Source: Novosphingobium sp. RL4 (lineage in GTDB: Bacteria; Pseudomonadota; Alphaproteobacteria; Sphingomonadales; Sphingomonadaceae). From it: a DNA stretch of 64,000 bases. The position numbers and the translations under genes are program-made. Below are positions 1 to 8,544 of the stretch, in pieces. A model generated the notes under the pieces. The model searched no databases. It worked only from the letters and a program-made list of their open reading frames with translations, and was not told the origin of the DNA. Numbering within the stretch: the stretch's first letter is position 1; the number at the start of each line of letters is the position of its first letter. The DNA lies in assembly GCF_035658495.1 (NCBI RefSeq), contig NZ_CP141944.1, positions 372,001 to 436,000 on the forward strand. Direction: 5' to 3'.

Positions 1-2
1 GC

Positions 3-122
3 TACATCGAACGCTATCGCTGGATAGCCTGGATCGGCCTTGCGGTGATCCTCTATGTGGCGGCAAAGATGATCTATGAGGGGTGGGTAGACCCGCAGCT
101 CGGGATCATCACGCTGATCTGA
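3..122 (+). CDS. TerC family integral membrane protein, C-terminal fragment
   Basis: Only the last 39 codons are inside the window; the gene starts upstream of base 1. The visible peptide has a basic ERYRWIAW segment, then a hydrophobic helix (IGLAVILYVAAKMIYEG) and a short polar tail ending GIITLI. This resembles the last membrane segment of TerC/YjbE/YkoY proteins, which are multi-pass membrane proteins linked to metal-ion (often manganese) efflux. The family call rests on this short segment alone. An intrinsic terminator follows 6 bp after the stop. Confidence 0.6.
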   Translation, partial: YIERYRWIAWIGLAVILYVAAKMIYEGWVDPQLGIITLI

Positions 123-128
123 CGAATG

Positions 129-163
129 AAAAGGGCCCGGATTTCCGGGCCCTTTTCTTTTTG
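129..163. terminator. bidirectional intrinsic terminator
   Basis: A 12-bp perfect stem (AAAAGGGCCCGG / CCGGGCCCTTTT) with a 4-nt ATTT loop is followed by CTTTTT. The A-run on the left arm gives a T-run on the other strand, so it can end both the TerC gene (+) and the quinone oxidoreductase operon (-). Confidence 0.9.
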
Positions 164-209
164 ATCGATGTTCCGGAGACGATTGCCCCTCACAGGCTCT
201 CCAATTCGT

Positions 210-1178
210 TCAAGGCACCAGCACCGTGGACCCTGTGGTAGCCCGGCTCTCCAGCGCGCGGTGGGCCTCGGCGGCATCCTCCAACCGGTAGGTCTGGCCG
301 ATATGGGGCCTGAGAATCCCGGCGGCGATCCGGTCGAACAGCTTCCCTGCGCTGACGGCGAGCTGCTCCGGCGTGGCGATGTAGTCGGCAAGGGTCGGGC
401 GGGTGAGGTAGATCGATCCCGCTTTCATCAGGTCCAGCGGCGCAATCGCGGGAACCGGTCCCGAGGCATTTCCGTAAGTCACCATGAATCCGCGCTTGCG
501 GAGCGAAGCGAGCGATGCGGACCAGGATGCCGCGCCGACGCCGTCATAGACCACATGGCACATCTCGCCCCTGGTGATCTCGCGGATGGCTTCGGGCAAT
601 TCGCTGAAATCGCAATGGAGGGAGTGCTCGCCTGGAACCTGCGCCGCCTTTTCGGCGCTGCCCGAGTGGGCGATCACGGTTGCGCCTTTATCCAGCAGCC
701 ATGGCACCAGTAGCGAACCGACTCCCCCGGCCGCCGAATGCACCAGTGCGACATCGCCCTTTCCGGCGGCATATGTCTCTTCCGCGAGATAGCAGGCGGT
801 GAGTCCCTTGAGCATGACGGCTGCCGCAATCTCCGGAGCGATCGTGTCGGGGATGGGCATGGCCTGCGCCGCCTTCACAATGCGGTGCGTGGCATAGGCC
901 CCGCCGGCATAAGTCGTGCCGACACGCTCACCCGGCGAAAAGCCGGCCACGTCGGTGCCAAGCGCGATGATCCTTCCGACGCTTTCCGATCCGAGCTTGA
1001 TCGGCAACGGGTCGGCATAGAGTCCCTTGCGGTAGTAAGTGTCGATGAAGTTGAGTCCGACCGCTTCGGTCTCGATCAGCAATTCGCCGGGACCGGGGCA
1101 GGGGACTTCGAAATCCTCCCGCTCGATCACTTCGGGGCCGCCATGGCTTCGGGCGATCATCCTGTATCCGGTGGTCAT
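210..1178 (-). CDS. quinone oxidoreductase, zinc-less MDR family (QorA-like)
   Basis: 322 aa, the full length expected for NADPH:quinone reductases of the medium-chain dehydrogenase/reductase superfamily. The GroES-like N-terminal half contains GLNFIDTYYRKGLY (about 41-54), the family signature, and lacks the zinc ligands of alcohol dehydrogenases. The Rossmann motif AAGGVGS is at about 149-155. It is predicted to reduce quinones in the cytosol with NADPH. It is the last gene of a minus-strand run, 25 bp after the glutamate synthase-like gene, with an AAGGA ribosome site about 10 nt before its ATG. The physiological substrate cannot be told. Confidence 0.85.
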   Translation of the reverse strand: MTTGYRMIARSHGGPEVIEREDFEVPCPGPGELLIETEAVGLNFIDTYYRKGLYADPLPIKLGSESVGRIIALGTDVAGFSPGERVGTTYAGGAYATHRIVKAAQAMPIPDTIAPEIAAAVMLKGLTACYLAEETYAAGKGDVALVHSAAGGVGSLLVPWLLDKGATVIAHSGSAEKAAQVPGEHSLHCDFSELPEAIREITRGEMCHVVYDGVGAASWSASLASLRKRGFMVTYGNASGPVPAIAPLDLMKAGSIYLTRPTLADYIATPEQLAVSAGKLFDRIAAGILRPHIGQTYRLEDAAEAHRALESRATTGSTVLVP

Positions 1179-1203
1179 GTTGGCAAGTCCTTGGAATTTG
1201 CGT

Positions 1204-2790
1204 TCAGAACACGCGTCTGAACGTGTCCGCCCGGGCGACGTTCCAGGCGCGGGCGTAGGGGGTGGATTCGGGGTCGGCGAGCAGTTCGCCGGGTTTCAGG
1301 AAACGGTACACTTCGTCCAGTGGTCCGGCCTTGGCGCTGTCTATCCGCTGGTACATGTCGTGCTGGTTGAGGCCCCAGGGACTGTCATAGCCCATGGCGA
1401 CGACAATCTCGCGGAGGGATTTCAATGTTTCCTTCTGGAACCGGGCAACGCGTTCCGCCTTATCCTCGACCACGAGTCCGCGCTGGCGCCAGGCGACCTG
1501 GGTGGCAACGCCGGTTGGACATTCGCCGGTGTGGCATTTCATCGATTGCACGCAGCCGAGCGAGAACATGAAGGCGCGGGCGGCATTGCACCAGTCCGCC
1601 CCAAGCGCGAAGGCACGGGCCATGCCGGCACCGGAATGGACCTTGCCCGAAGCACCGAGGCGGATCCTGTCCTTCAGGTTGGCACCCACAAGGGCATTGC
1701 GCATCAGCGTCAGCCCTTCCCGCAGCGGCATGCCGACATTGTCGGTAAGTTCCTGCGGCGCGGCGCCGGTCCCGCCCTCGGCACCGTCCACGACGATGAA
1801 GTCCGGTGTGATTCCGGTTTCCAGCATGGCCTTGACCAGCGCCATGACTTCATGCGGCTGGCCGACACAGAGCTTCATGCCTGCAGGTTTGCCACCCGAA
1901 AGTTTGCGCAGCTGTTCGAGCCACTGGAGCAGTTCGATGGGCGTTGAAAATGCGGAATGGGCCGCGGGCGACAGGCAGTCCTCGCCGACTTCGACCTTGC
2001 GGGCCTCGGCAATCTCGGGCGTGACCTTGGGGCCGGGCAGTACGCCGCCGTGGCCGGGCTTGGCGCCCTGGCTCAGCTTGATCTCGACCATCTTGACCTG
2101 ATCGCTCTGCGCCTGCTCTGCGAAGAGATCCGGATCGAAGCTGCCATCCTTGTGACGGCATCCGAAGTAGCCGCTGCCCAGTTCCCAGATCAGATCGCCG
2201 CCATAAGTGCGGTGGTAGCGGCTGATCGATCCTTCGCCGGTGTCATGCGCGAAGCCGCCCAGCGCGGCACCCTTGTTGAGCGCTTCGATGGCATTGGCCG
2301 AAAGCGAGCCGAAGCTCATGGCCGAAATATTGAGCAGCGCGCTCTCGTAAGGCTTCGCGCACTGGTCGCCCCCGATCTTCACGCGCCATGATTCAGGCGC
2401 TTTTTCGTTCGGTGCGATCGAATGGCCGAGCCATTCGTATTCGTCGGAATAGACATCGAGCTCAGTGCCCATCGGGTGCGAGGATATGTCACCCTTGGCA
2501 CGCGCATAGACAAGGCTGCGCTCCTCGATGGTGAAGGGGCGGCCTTCGCGGTCTCCCTCGACGACATAGGCGCGCAGATAGGGCCGTAAGTCCTCGAACA
2601 GCCAGCGCACGCGCGCAATCAGCGGATAGTTTCGCCGGAGTGCGTGGCGGTCCTGCAGGAAGTCCCAGAGAGTCAGCAGCAGGACCGGCACCATCAGCAC
2701 CAGCGCCCAGCGCCATGACGGAACGAGCCAGCTCAGGGCCGTGAGAGTCACGACTGCAAGCGGCACGGCATAGCGCGGGGCCACCGTCAT
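1204..2790 (-). CDS. membrane-anchored FMN-binding glutamate synthase family protein
   Basis: 528 aa from the ATG at 2790, chosen because it lies 4 bp after the upstream stop and directly precedes two hydrophobic helices (about residues 6-22 and 28-44). The rest is a stand-alone GltS FMN/Fe-S synthase domain. It has no amidotransferase domain and no gltD neighbour. The 3Fe-4S cysteines are visible as C413-x5-C419-x4-C424 in CVQSMKCHTGEC, followed by PTGVATQ as in GltB. The FMN-site loop GGTGAAP and the segment KPGHGG are also present. Such proteins are common in proteobacteria, but glutamate synthesis by them is not established; another FMN-dependent reaction is possible. Confidence 0.85.
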   Translation of the reverse strand: MTVAPRYAVPLAVVTLTALSWLVPSWRWALVLMVPVLLLTLWDFLQDRHALRRNYPLIARVRWLFEDLRPYLRAYVVEGDREGRPFTIEERSLVYARAKGDISSHPMGTELDVYSDEYEWLGHSIAPNEKAPESWRVKIGGDQCAKPYESALLNISAMSFGSLSANAIEALNKGAALGGFAHDTGEGSISRYHRTYGGDLIWELGSGYFGCRHKDGSFDPDLFAEQAQSDQVKMVEIKLSQGAKPGHGGVLPGPKVTPEIAEARKVEVGEDCLSPAAHSAFSTPIELLQWLEQLRKLSGGKPAGMKLCVGQPHEVMALVKAMLETGITPDFIVVDGAEGGTGAAPQELTDNVGMPLREGLTLMRNALVGANLKDRIRLGASGKVHSGAGMARAFALGADWCNAARAFMFSLGCVQSMKCHTGECPTGVATQVAWRQRGLVVEDKAERVARFQKETLKSLREIVVAMGYDSPWGLNQHDMYQRIDSAKAGPLDEVYRFLKPGELLADPESTPYARAWNVARADTFRRVF

Positions 2791-2794
2791 CGGC

Positions 2795-3490
2795 TTAACC
2801 GATATGCTCCGCGAAGAAGGCCTCGGTTCGTCCATCGGCGAGCGCTGCGCCGGCTTCGTCGCGGCGGGCGCCGATTTCGGCGGCGAAGCCGTGGTCCAGG
2901 CCTTCGTAGTCCCATAGGGTGACGCGCGGATGATCGTCCAGCCCTTCGTGGATGGTCTTCTGCGCGGCGGCGTCCACGAAGTGATCAGCGGTGGGGATGT
3001 GCAGCATGAGCGGACGGGCGATCGCGTGCTTCTCGTTCAGCATCTGGTCGATCATCACGCCATAGTAGCCGACCGAGGCATCGATGTCGGTACGGGCGGC
3101 GACCATGTAGGCAATGCGGCCACCCATGCAGAAACCGACAAGCCCGATCTTCGGCACGCCTTCCTCGCGGCGGATCCAGTGGATCACCGCCTCAAGGTCG
3201 CGGATTCCGAGATCGAAGTCATGGGCCATCATGTGGCCGATGGCCTGGTTGAATTCCTCCTCGACATAGGGGCTCAGTTCGATGCCGGGCTTCTGGCGCC
3301 AGAAGGTGTCCGGCGCGACGGCGAGGTAGCCCTTGGCGGCCCAGCTATCCGCCTTCTGGCGGATGCCGGCATCGACGCCGAAGATTTCCTGCTGGACGAT
3401 GACCGCACCGCGCGGCGTGCCTTCGGGGCGAGCGATATAGGCGGGGATCATGCCGTCGCCGTCGAGCGTCGGGATGTCTGTATTGGTCAT
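2795..3490 (-). CDS. dienelactone hydrolase family protein
   Basis: 231 aa alpha/beta hydrolase. The start at 3490 has a good AGGAGA ribosome site 7-8 nt upstream; an open frame continues further upstream but lacks support. The nucleophile elbow is GFCMGG with Cys121, the cysteine variant typical of dienelactone hydrolases. Asp169 (TADHF) and His200 (DHGF) complete the triad. Glu35 (QQEIFG) matches the residue that activates the cysteine in the family. It would hydrolyse lactones or related esters in the cytosol. No catechol-degradation genes are nearby. First gene of a three-gene minus-strand operon. Confidence 0.88.
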   Translation of the reverse strand: MTNTDIPTLDGDGMIPAYIARPEGTPRGAVIVQQEIFGVDAGIRQKADSWAAKGYLAVAPDTFWRQKPGIELSPYVEEEFNQAIGHMMAHDFDLGIRDLEAVIHWIRREEGVPKIGLVGFCMGGRIAYMVAARTDIDASVGYYGVMIDQMLNEKHAIARPLMLHIPTADHFVDAAAQKTIHEGLDDHPRVTLWDYEGLDHGFAAEIGARRDEAGAALADGRTEAFFAEHIG

Positions 3491-3627
3491 GGGAGACTCT
3501 CCTGGGAAATGCACTCTCGAAGCCTTTTGGCCCCGATATGCGTTTAGGTCGAGGGTAGGCACGAGCGATGGACTTTGCCATCGCCATGTGTCACGCAAGG
3601 TACAGAAATTCCAAAAGGGAGGCCGGG

Positions 3628-3888
3628 ATGAAGGTCAATGTCGAGGTCGAATGCTCGCCTGAAGAGGCCCGGCGGTTCCTCGGTCTACCCGACGTCACCA
3701 AGGCCAACGAGGTCTATGTGGACGCGCTGGCCAAGGCCATGCAGGGCGTGGGCAATTTCGACCAGCTCCAGGAACTGACCAAGCAGGTTGCGCCTATGGG
3801 ACAGTTCGGGCTCAAGCTGTTCCAGCAATTCCTTGAAAGCGGTGCTGCCATGGCGATGAGCGGCAGCAAGCCGAAGAAGGATAGCTAG
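3628..3888 (+). CDS. small conserved protein, DUF6489-like
   Basis: 86 aa. The ATG at 3628 is preceded by a GGGAGG ribosome site. The sequence MKVNVEVECSPEEARRFLG, followed by an amphipathic helical middle and a GxKPKKD tail, resembles a small alphaproteobacterial family (DUF6489, as I recall it) usually found next to mnmE. It has no signal peptide or membrane segment. A central QVAPMGQFGLKLFQQFLE stretch could form an amphipathic helix. Function unknown. It may share a transcript with mnmE 56 bp downstream. Confidence 0.7.
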   Translation: MKVNVEVECSPEEARRFLGLPDVTKANEVYVDALAKAMQGVGNFDQLQELTKQVAPMGQFGLKLFQQFLESGAAMAMSGSKPKKDS

Positions 3889-3943
3889 AGCCTGGGCGTC
3901 GTCCGGGGGTTCACCTCGGGGCGGCTCTGCGGTAGCGGGCTTT

Positions 3944-5221
3944 ATGCCCGACACGATTTTCGCGCTTTCCAGCGGTTCTCCTCCTGCCGCCATCGGCGTA
4001 GTCCGCATCAGCGGACCTGACGCGGGGGCGGCGCTTGTCGCTTTGGCTGGCTCGCTGCCCGATCCGCGCCGCGCCAGCTATCGGCGGCTGCGCGGTGCCG
4101 ATGGCACCATACTCGACCAGGCCCTGATACTATGGTTTCCCGGACCGGCCACGGCTACCGGTGAAGACCTTGCCGAACTTCATCTGCATGGCGGCAGGGC
4201 CGTGGTGGCAGCGGTCGAAGCCGCGCTATCCGACGTGCCCGGCTTGCGGCGAGCGGTTCTGGGCGAGTTTACGCGCCGTGCCTTTGCCAATGGGCGCATC
4301 GATCTGGCCGAGGCGGAGGGCCTTGCAGATCTGCTTTCGGCGGAAACCGAGCTTCAGCGTCGCAGCGCGCTTGCGATGGCGGGAGGGGCATTTTCGCTTC
4401 AGGTAGAAGCCTGGCGTGAGCGTGTGCTGCGCGCGTCTGCTTCGGTGGAAGCCGTGCTCGACTTTGGCGACGAAGACGACGTTTCCGATCTTCCGCAGGA
4501 CTTTCTCGCCGGTCTCGCCATGCTGCGCGGCGAACTGGCGGGCTGGCTTTCGCGGCCGCGTGCAGAAGTGCTGCGGGAAGGTTTTCGGGTCGTTCTTGCC
4601 GGGCCGCCGAATGCCGGGAAGAGCACCCTGTTCAATGCGCTGGTCGAGGATGACGCAGCGATCACCTCTCCCCACGCCGGCACGACGCGGGACGTGTTGA
4701 CCCGTGTTGTGTCGCTCGGCGGCGTTCCTTTCGTCTTCGGCGATACGGCGGGCCTTCGCGATGAGACCGGAGACGAGATCGAAGCGATCGGTATTTCGCG
4801 GGCGCGGGCCGAACTGGACCGGGCGGACCTCGTGCTCTGGCTCGGGCCGGAACAGGAAGGTCCGGAAGGATGCTGGGAGATTGCCGCCCGTGCTGACGTG
4901 TTTCACGTGGAACAGAAGCGGGCGCCCCGTCACCGCGTTTCGGCGGTCACGGGGGAGGGGGTCGACGACCTCCGCCGCGATCTCATCGAAACGGCCTCGA
5001 AGGCGATGCCGCGTCCCGGTGAAGCCGCACTCAACCGGCGGCAGTATGCGCTTGTGGCTGAAGCCGAACGGGCAATCGGAGCGGCCGCGCAGGAGAGCGA
5101 TCCACTGCTGGTGGCCGAGGCACTGCGGCTGGCCCGATTGAGCTTTGACGCATTGATCGGCCGGGCGACGACGGAGGACATGCTGGACGCCTTGTTCGGA
5201 CGTTTCTGTATCGGCAAATGA
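3944..5221 (+). CDS. mnmE: tRNA modification GTPase MnmE
   Basis: 425 aa. With MnmG it installs the 5-carboxymethylaminomethyl group on wobble U34 of several tRNAs. The N-terminal tetrahydrofolate-binding domain starts MPDTIFALSS. The G domain is inserted in the helical domain: G1 GPPNAGKS (220-227), G2 GTTRD (246-250), G3 DTAG (267-270). The C-terminal catalytic FCIGK is intact (421-425). The usual G4 NKxD guanine-specificity motif is not recognisable; in its place (319-324) lies VFHVEQ, encoded by a parS-like site. The gene sits directly before mnmG, its functional partner, with a further parS-like site in the gap. Confidence 0.95.
   Translation: MPDTIFALSSGSPPAAIGVVRISGPDAGAALVALAGSLPDPRRASYRRLRGADGTILDQALILWFPGPATATGEDLAELHLHGGRAVVAAVEAALSDVPGLRRAVLGEFTRRAFANGRIDLAEAEGLADLLSAETELQRRSALAMAGGAFSLQVEAWRERVLRASASVEAVLDFGDEDDVSDLPQDFLAGLAMLRGELAGWLSRPRAEVLREGFRVVLAGPPNAGKSTLFNALVEDDAAITSPHAGTTRDVLTRVVSLGGVPFVFGDTAGLRDETGDEIEAIGISRARAELDRADLVLWLGPEQEGPEGCWEIAARADVFHVEQKRAPRHRVSAVTGEGVDDLRRDLIETASKAMPRPGEAALNRRQYALVAEAERAIGAAAQESDPLLVAEALRLARLSFDALIGRATTEDMLDALFGRFCIGK
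4899..4914. other. parS-like centromere site 1 (inside mnmE)
   Basis: TGTTTCACGTGGAACA: one base from the perfect 16-bp palindrome TGTTCCACGTGGAACA and very close to the classic bacterial parS. It lies about 3.6 kb from parB, in frame so that it is read VFHVEQ at MnmE residues 319-324. Confidence 0.9.
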
Positions 5222-5224
5222 GCA

Positions 5225-5240
5225 TGTTCCACGTGAAACA
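5225..5240. other. parS-like centromere site 2 (mnmE-mnmG gap)
   Basis: TGTTCCACGTGAAACA, 3 bp after the mnmE stop and 48 bp before the mnmG start. It is the only intergenic site of the core cluster. It may also affect mnmG transcription when ParB is bound. Confidence 0.92.
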
Positions 5241-5288
5241 TTCGAGGCGCTTTGACGGGAGTCATCGCTTCGGGTAAGCGCGTGGGCC

Positions 5289-7136
5289 ATGCATTCTTTC
5301 GACGTAATCGTGATCGGCGGCGGTCATGCCGGCTGCGAGGCGGCTGCTGTCGCCGCGCGCATGGGTGCGCGTGTCGCACTGGTGAGCTTCGATCTCGACG
5401 CGGTTGGGGCCATGAGCTGCAACCCGGCCATTGGCGGACTGGGCAAGGGCCATCTCGTGCGGGAGGTCGATGCCTTCGATGGATTGATTGCGCGCGCTGC
5501 CGATGCCGCCGCGATCCATTACCGGATGCTCAATCGCTCGAAGGGGAGCGCGGTTCAAGGGCCGCGCGTCCAGGCCGACCGCAAACTGTTCCGGGCGGCG
5601 ATTCACCGGCTTCTGAAGGAGCAGGGTGACCTGACTCTTGTTGCCGGCGAAGCGTCCGCGCTGGTCCTTGAGCAGGGCAGGGCAGTCGGCATCGATCTTG
5701 CCGACGGCACCCGGCTTGACGCGCGGGCCGTGGTTCTTTGCACCGGCACGTTCCTCGGCGGAACCCTTTTCCGGGGAGAGGAACGGCTTACGGGCGGGCG
5801 TATCGGAGAGGCCTCCGCGCAGAGGCTGGCGGCGCAGCTCAGGGATGCGGCGCTGCCGATGGCGCGTCTGAAGACGGGTACCCCGCCGCGTCTTGACGGG
5901 CGAACCATCGACTGGGCTCGTCTCGATGAGCAGCCGTCCGATGGCGAAGACTGGACCATGTCGGCGATGGGGCGGGGGCGCACCGTCCCGCAGGTATTCT
6001 GCGCGATCACCCGGACCAACCCGCGCACGCATGACGTCATCCGCGAAAACCTGCATCGCTCGCCGCTCTTCACCGGTGCCATCGGCGCGCAGGGGCCGCG
6101 GTATTGTCCATCGATCGAGGACAAGATTCACCGGTTCGCCGATCGGGATGGCCATCAGATCTTTCTTGAGCCGGAAGGGCTTGATAACCCGCTCGTCTAT
6201 CCCAATGGCGTAAGCACCTCGCTGCCTGCCGATGTGCAGCTTCAGATGCTGCGCACGATGGAAGGACTGGAACGGGTCGAGATGGTCGTGCCGGGGTATG
6301 CGGTGGAGTATGACCATATCGATCCGCGCGCCTTGCGGACGAGCCTGGAAATTCGCGACATCCCCGGAGTCTATTGTGCCGGGCAGATCAATGGCACCAC
6401 CGGTTACGAAGAGGCGGCGGCGCAGGGGCTGGTTGCAGGCATGCACGCCGCTTCGGTCGTCCTCGGCCGCGATGGTCCCGCGCTGGACCGTGCGAACAGC
6501 TACATGGCGGTGATGATCGACGACCTCACCCTGCAAGGCGTGAGCGAACCCTATCGTATGCTGACAGCGCGCGCCGAGTATCGGCTTCGTCTGCGCGCCA
6601 ATAATGCCACGACGCGTCTTACTCCGCTCGCGATTGAGATTGGAGCTGCCGGGGCCGAGCGTCAGGCGTGGTTCGATGCAAGGCTCGAAGCGAGAGCGCG
6701 CATCGACGAAGCTTTTGATGCGACGGTTTCCGCCAACGATCTCGCCAACGCGGGATTGCCGGTCCGCGTCGATATCGGCCGCTTGCCGATCCGTGAATGG
6801 TTGCGCTTCGGCGGTGTGGACCTTGACGGCCTGTCTTCCTGGATCGACGAGGGCTTGCTGGGTGATGAGACTCTCGTCGAAGAGATGGTCGAGGATGCGG
6901 CTTACGCGCCCTATCTCGAGCGGCAGGAGCGTGAGTTGCGCGAACTTCGCGCCAGCGAATCTCTGCCCTTGCCCGAGAATTTCCCTTACGCCGAGATCGC
7001 CGGACTTTCGCGCGAGATGGTCGAACGGCTGACCAAGGCGCGTCCCGCAACTCTGGCAGCGGCCGGACGGATACCCGGAATCACTCCGGCAGCGCTGGCA
7101 GCGTTGCTGGTCCATGCCCGCAGGGAGGCGGCGTGA
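5289..7136 (+). CDS. mnmG: tRNA uridine-5-carboxymethylaminomethyl(34) synthesis enzyme MnmG (GidA)
   Basis: 615 aa, normal length. FAD-binding partner of MnmE in wobble uridine modification. The dinucleotide-binding motif [10 protein letters not shown] is at residues 10-19, followed by [11 protein letters not shown] and [13 protein letters not shown], characteristic of the GidA family. The C-terminal helical domain that contacts tRNA and MnmE is present ([15 protein letters not shown] region). The gene is preceded by a parS-like site and overlaps rsmG by 4 nt (GTGA), so the two are probably translationally coupled. Confidence 0.97.
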   Translation: MHSFDVIVIGGGHAGCEAAAVAARMGARVALVSFDLDAVGAMSCNPAIGGLGKGHLVREVDAFDGLIARAADAAAIHYRMLNRSKGSAVQGPRVQADRKLFRAAIHRLLKEQGDLTLVAGEASALVLEQGRAVGIDLADGTRLDARAVVLCTGTFLGGTLFRGEERLTGGRIGEASAQRLAAQLRDAALPMARLKTGTPPRLDGRTIDWARLDEQPSDGEDWTMSAMGRGRTVPQVFCAITRTNPRTHDVIRENLHRSPLFTGAIGAQGPRYCPSIEDKIHRFADRDGHQIFLEPEGLDNPLVYPNGVSTSLPADVQLQMLRTMEGLERVEMVVPGYAVEYDHIDPRALRTSLEIRDIPGVYCAGQINGTTGYEEAAAQGLVAGMHAASVVLGRDGPALDRANSYMAVMIDDLTLQGVSEPYRMLTARAEYRLRLRANNATTRLTPLAIEIGAAGAERQAWFDARLEARARIDEAFDATVSANDLANAGLPVRVDIGRLPIREWLRFGGVDLDGLSSWIDEGLLGDETLVEEMVEDAAYAPYLERQERELRELRASESLPLPENFPYAEIAGLSREMVERLTKARPATLAAAGRIPGITPAALAALLVHARREAA

Positions 7137-7771
7137 TAATTACCGAAGACGAAGCAAGGGACTGGCTCCGCGCCCTTCCAGAATGTGATGACGATGCTTG
7201 GGTGCGTCTGGAAACGCTGGTCGCAATGCTGGTGGAGGAGAACCGTCAGCAGAACCTCGTATCGGCTGCCAGCCTCGATCAGGTCTGGCTGCGCCATATC
7301 GTGGACAGTGCCCAGTTGCTACCACATGTTCCACGTGGAACATCGCCTTGGCTGGATCTTGGCACCGGTGCAGGGTTCCCCGGACTGGTAATCGCGGCAC
7401 TTCGGCCCGAATGCGAAGTGGTCATGGTTGAATCGCGCAATCGGCGAATCGAATGGCTCGACCGGGCTCGAATCGCGATGGGGCTGGAAAAGGCACGTGT
7501 GGTCGGCCAGCGACTCGAACTTGTCGAATCCGTTCCCGTGGGCGTCATTTCCGCACGCGCATTTGCGCCATTGGAAAAGCTTCTGACATTATCCGCTCGT
7601 TTTTCCACAAGCGACACGGTTTGGCTGTTGCCGAAGGGGCGGTCGGCAAAGCAAGAATTGGACGACCTTCGCAAGTGGCGGCACATGTTCCACGTGGAAC
7701 AGTCCCTGACGGACCCGCAGGCAGGCATCATTGTCGGCACCCTGGCTGACAGGAAGGGTATGACCAAGTGA
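7133..7771 (+). CDS. rsmG: 16S rRNA (guanine(527)-N7)-methyltransferase RsmG (GidB)
   Basis: 212 aa with a GTG start overlapping the mnmG stop. It methylates N7 of G527 in 16S rRNA using S-adenosylmethionine. The SAM-binding motif [11 protein letters not shown] is at residues 74-84, and [10 protein letters not shown] matches the conserved substrate-side segment. Two parS-like sites lie inside: one read HVPRGT (65-70) in the loop just before the SAM motif, the other read MFHVEQ (185-190) near the C terminus. Both fall in positions where the family appears variable, so function is probably kept. Overlaps parA by 4 nt. Confidence 0.95.
   Translation: MIITEDEARDWLRALPECDDDAWVRLETLVAMLVEENRQQNLVSAASLDQVWLRHIVDSAQLLPHVPRGTSPWLDLGTGAGFPGLVIAALRPECEVVMVESRNRRIEWLDRARIAMGLEKARVVGQRLELVESVPVGVISARAFAPLEKLLTLSARFSTSDTVWLLPKGRSAKQELDDLRKWRHMFHVEQSLTDPQAGIIVGTLADRKGMTK
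7327..7342. other. parS-like centromere site 3 (inside rsmG)
   Basis: TGTTCCACGTGGAACA, a perfect 16-bp palindrome. Read in the frame that gives VPRGT, unlike the other coding sites. Confidence 0.93.
7686..7701. other. parS-like centromere site 4 (inside rsmG)
   Basis: TGTTCCACGTGGAACA, a perfect 16-bp palindrome 359 bp from site 3 and about 80 bp before parA. Read MFHVEQ in RsmG. Confidence 0.93.
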
Positions 7772-8544
7772 TCCGTATCGCCATCGCCAACCAGAAGGGC
7801 GGAGTCGGGAAGACCACTACCGCGATCAACGTCGCGACCGCGCTGGCTGCAACCGGTTGGAATACCCTGCTGATCGACCTCGATCCGCAGGGCAATGCCT
7901 CTACCGGGATTGGCGTATCGGCTTCCGAGCGCGACCGAACTTCCTATGACGTTCTGGTCGACCGGGTGCGGGTGGCGGATTGCGTGATGCCGACCAAGAT
8001 ACCGGGCCTCGATCTCCTGGCAGCCACGGTCGATCTCTCTGGCGCCGAAGTTGAACTGGTGAACGCGGACGATCGTGCCAATCGCCTGCGGAACGCCTTG
8101 CGAGGCGACCTTGGCTACGATGTCTGCCTGATCGATTGCCCGCCGTCGCTCGGCCTGCTCACTCTCAACGCGCTTACCGCAGCCGATACCCTGCTGGTGC
8201 CGCTCCAGTGCGAGTTTTTTGCCCTTGAAGGGCTCAGTCAGCTTCTTCAGACGGTGGAGCGGGTTCAGCAGCGTTTCAACCCGGATCTGGGTATTATCGG
8301 CATTGCGCTGACCATGTTCGATCGCCGTAACCGCCTGACAGATCAGGTTTCGGAGGATGTGCGCTCGTGCCTTGGGCAGCTTGTCTTCGAAACCACCATC
8401 CCGCGTAACGTGCGCCTTTCCGAAGCGCCCAGCCACGGTGTTCCGGCATTGATCTACGATCATGCCTGTGCCGGTAGCCGAGCCTACATGGCCCTGGCGC
8501 GCGAACTTATCACCCGACTGCCCGAAAAGAGGAAAGCGGCATGA
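7768..8544 (+). CDS. parA: chromosome partitioning ATPase ParA
   Basis: 258 aa with a GTG start overlapping the rsmG stop. The deviant Walker A motif KGGVGKTT is at residues 10-17, LIDLDPQGN follows (about 35-43), and the Walker B region reads LIDCPPSLG, all typical of chromosomal Soj/ParA ATPases. It has no N-terminal DNA-binding domain, so it is the chromosomal rather than the plasmid P1 type. ATP-bound ParA binds DNA non-specifically and moves ParB-parS complexes to the cell pole. It overlaps parB by 4 nt (ATGA). Confidence 0.97.
   Translation: MIRIAIANQKGGVGKTTTAINVATALAATGWNTLLIDLDPQGNASTGIGVSASERDRTSYDVLVDRVRVADCVMPTKIPGLDLLAATVDLSGAEVELVNADDRANRLRNALRGDLGYDVCLIDCPPSLGLLTLNALTAADTLLVPLQCEFFALEGLSQLLQTVERVQQRFNPDLGIIGIALTMFDRRNRLTDQVSEDVRSCLGQLVFETTIPRNVRLSEAPSHGVPALIYDHACAGSRAYMALARELITRLPEKRKAA

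Noticed and set aside
5262..7115. Very long open frame on the minus strand opposite mnmG, and similar ones opposite clpA, ileS, the sorbosone dehydrogenase and the TonB receptor
   Set aside because: GC-rich codon bias keeps the complementary frames open; the peptides show no family features and lie wholly inside clear genes.
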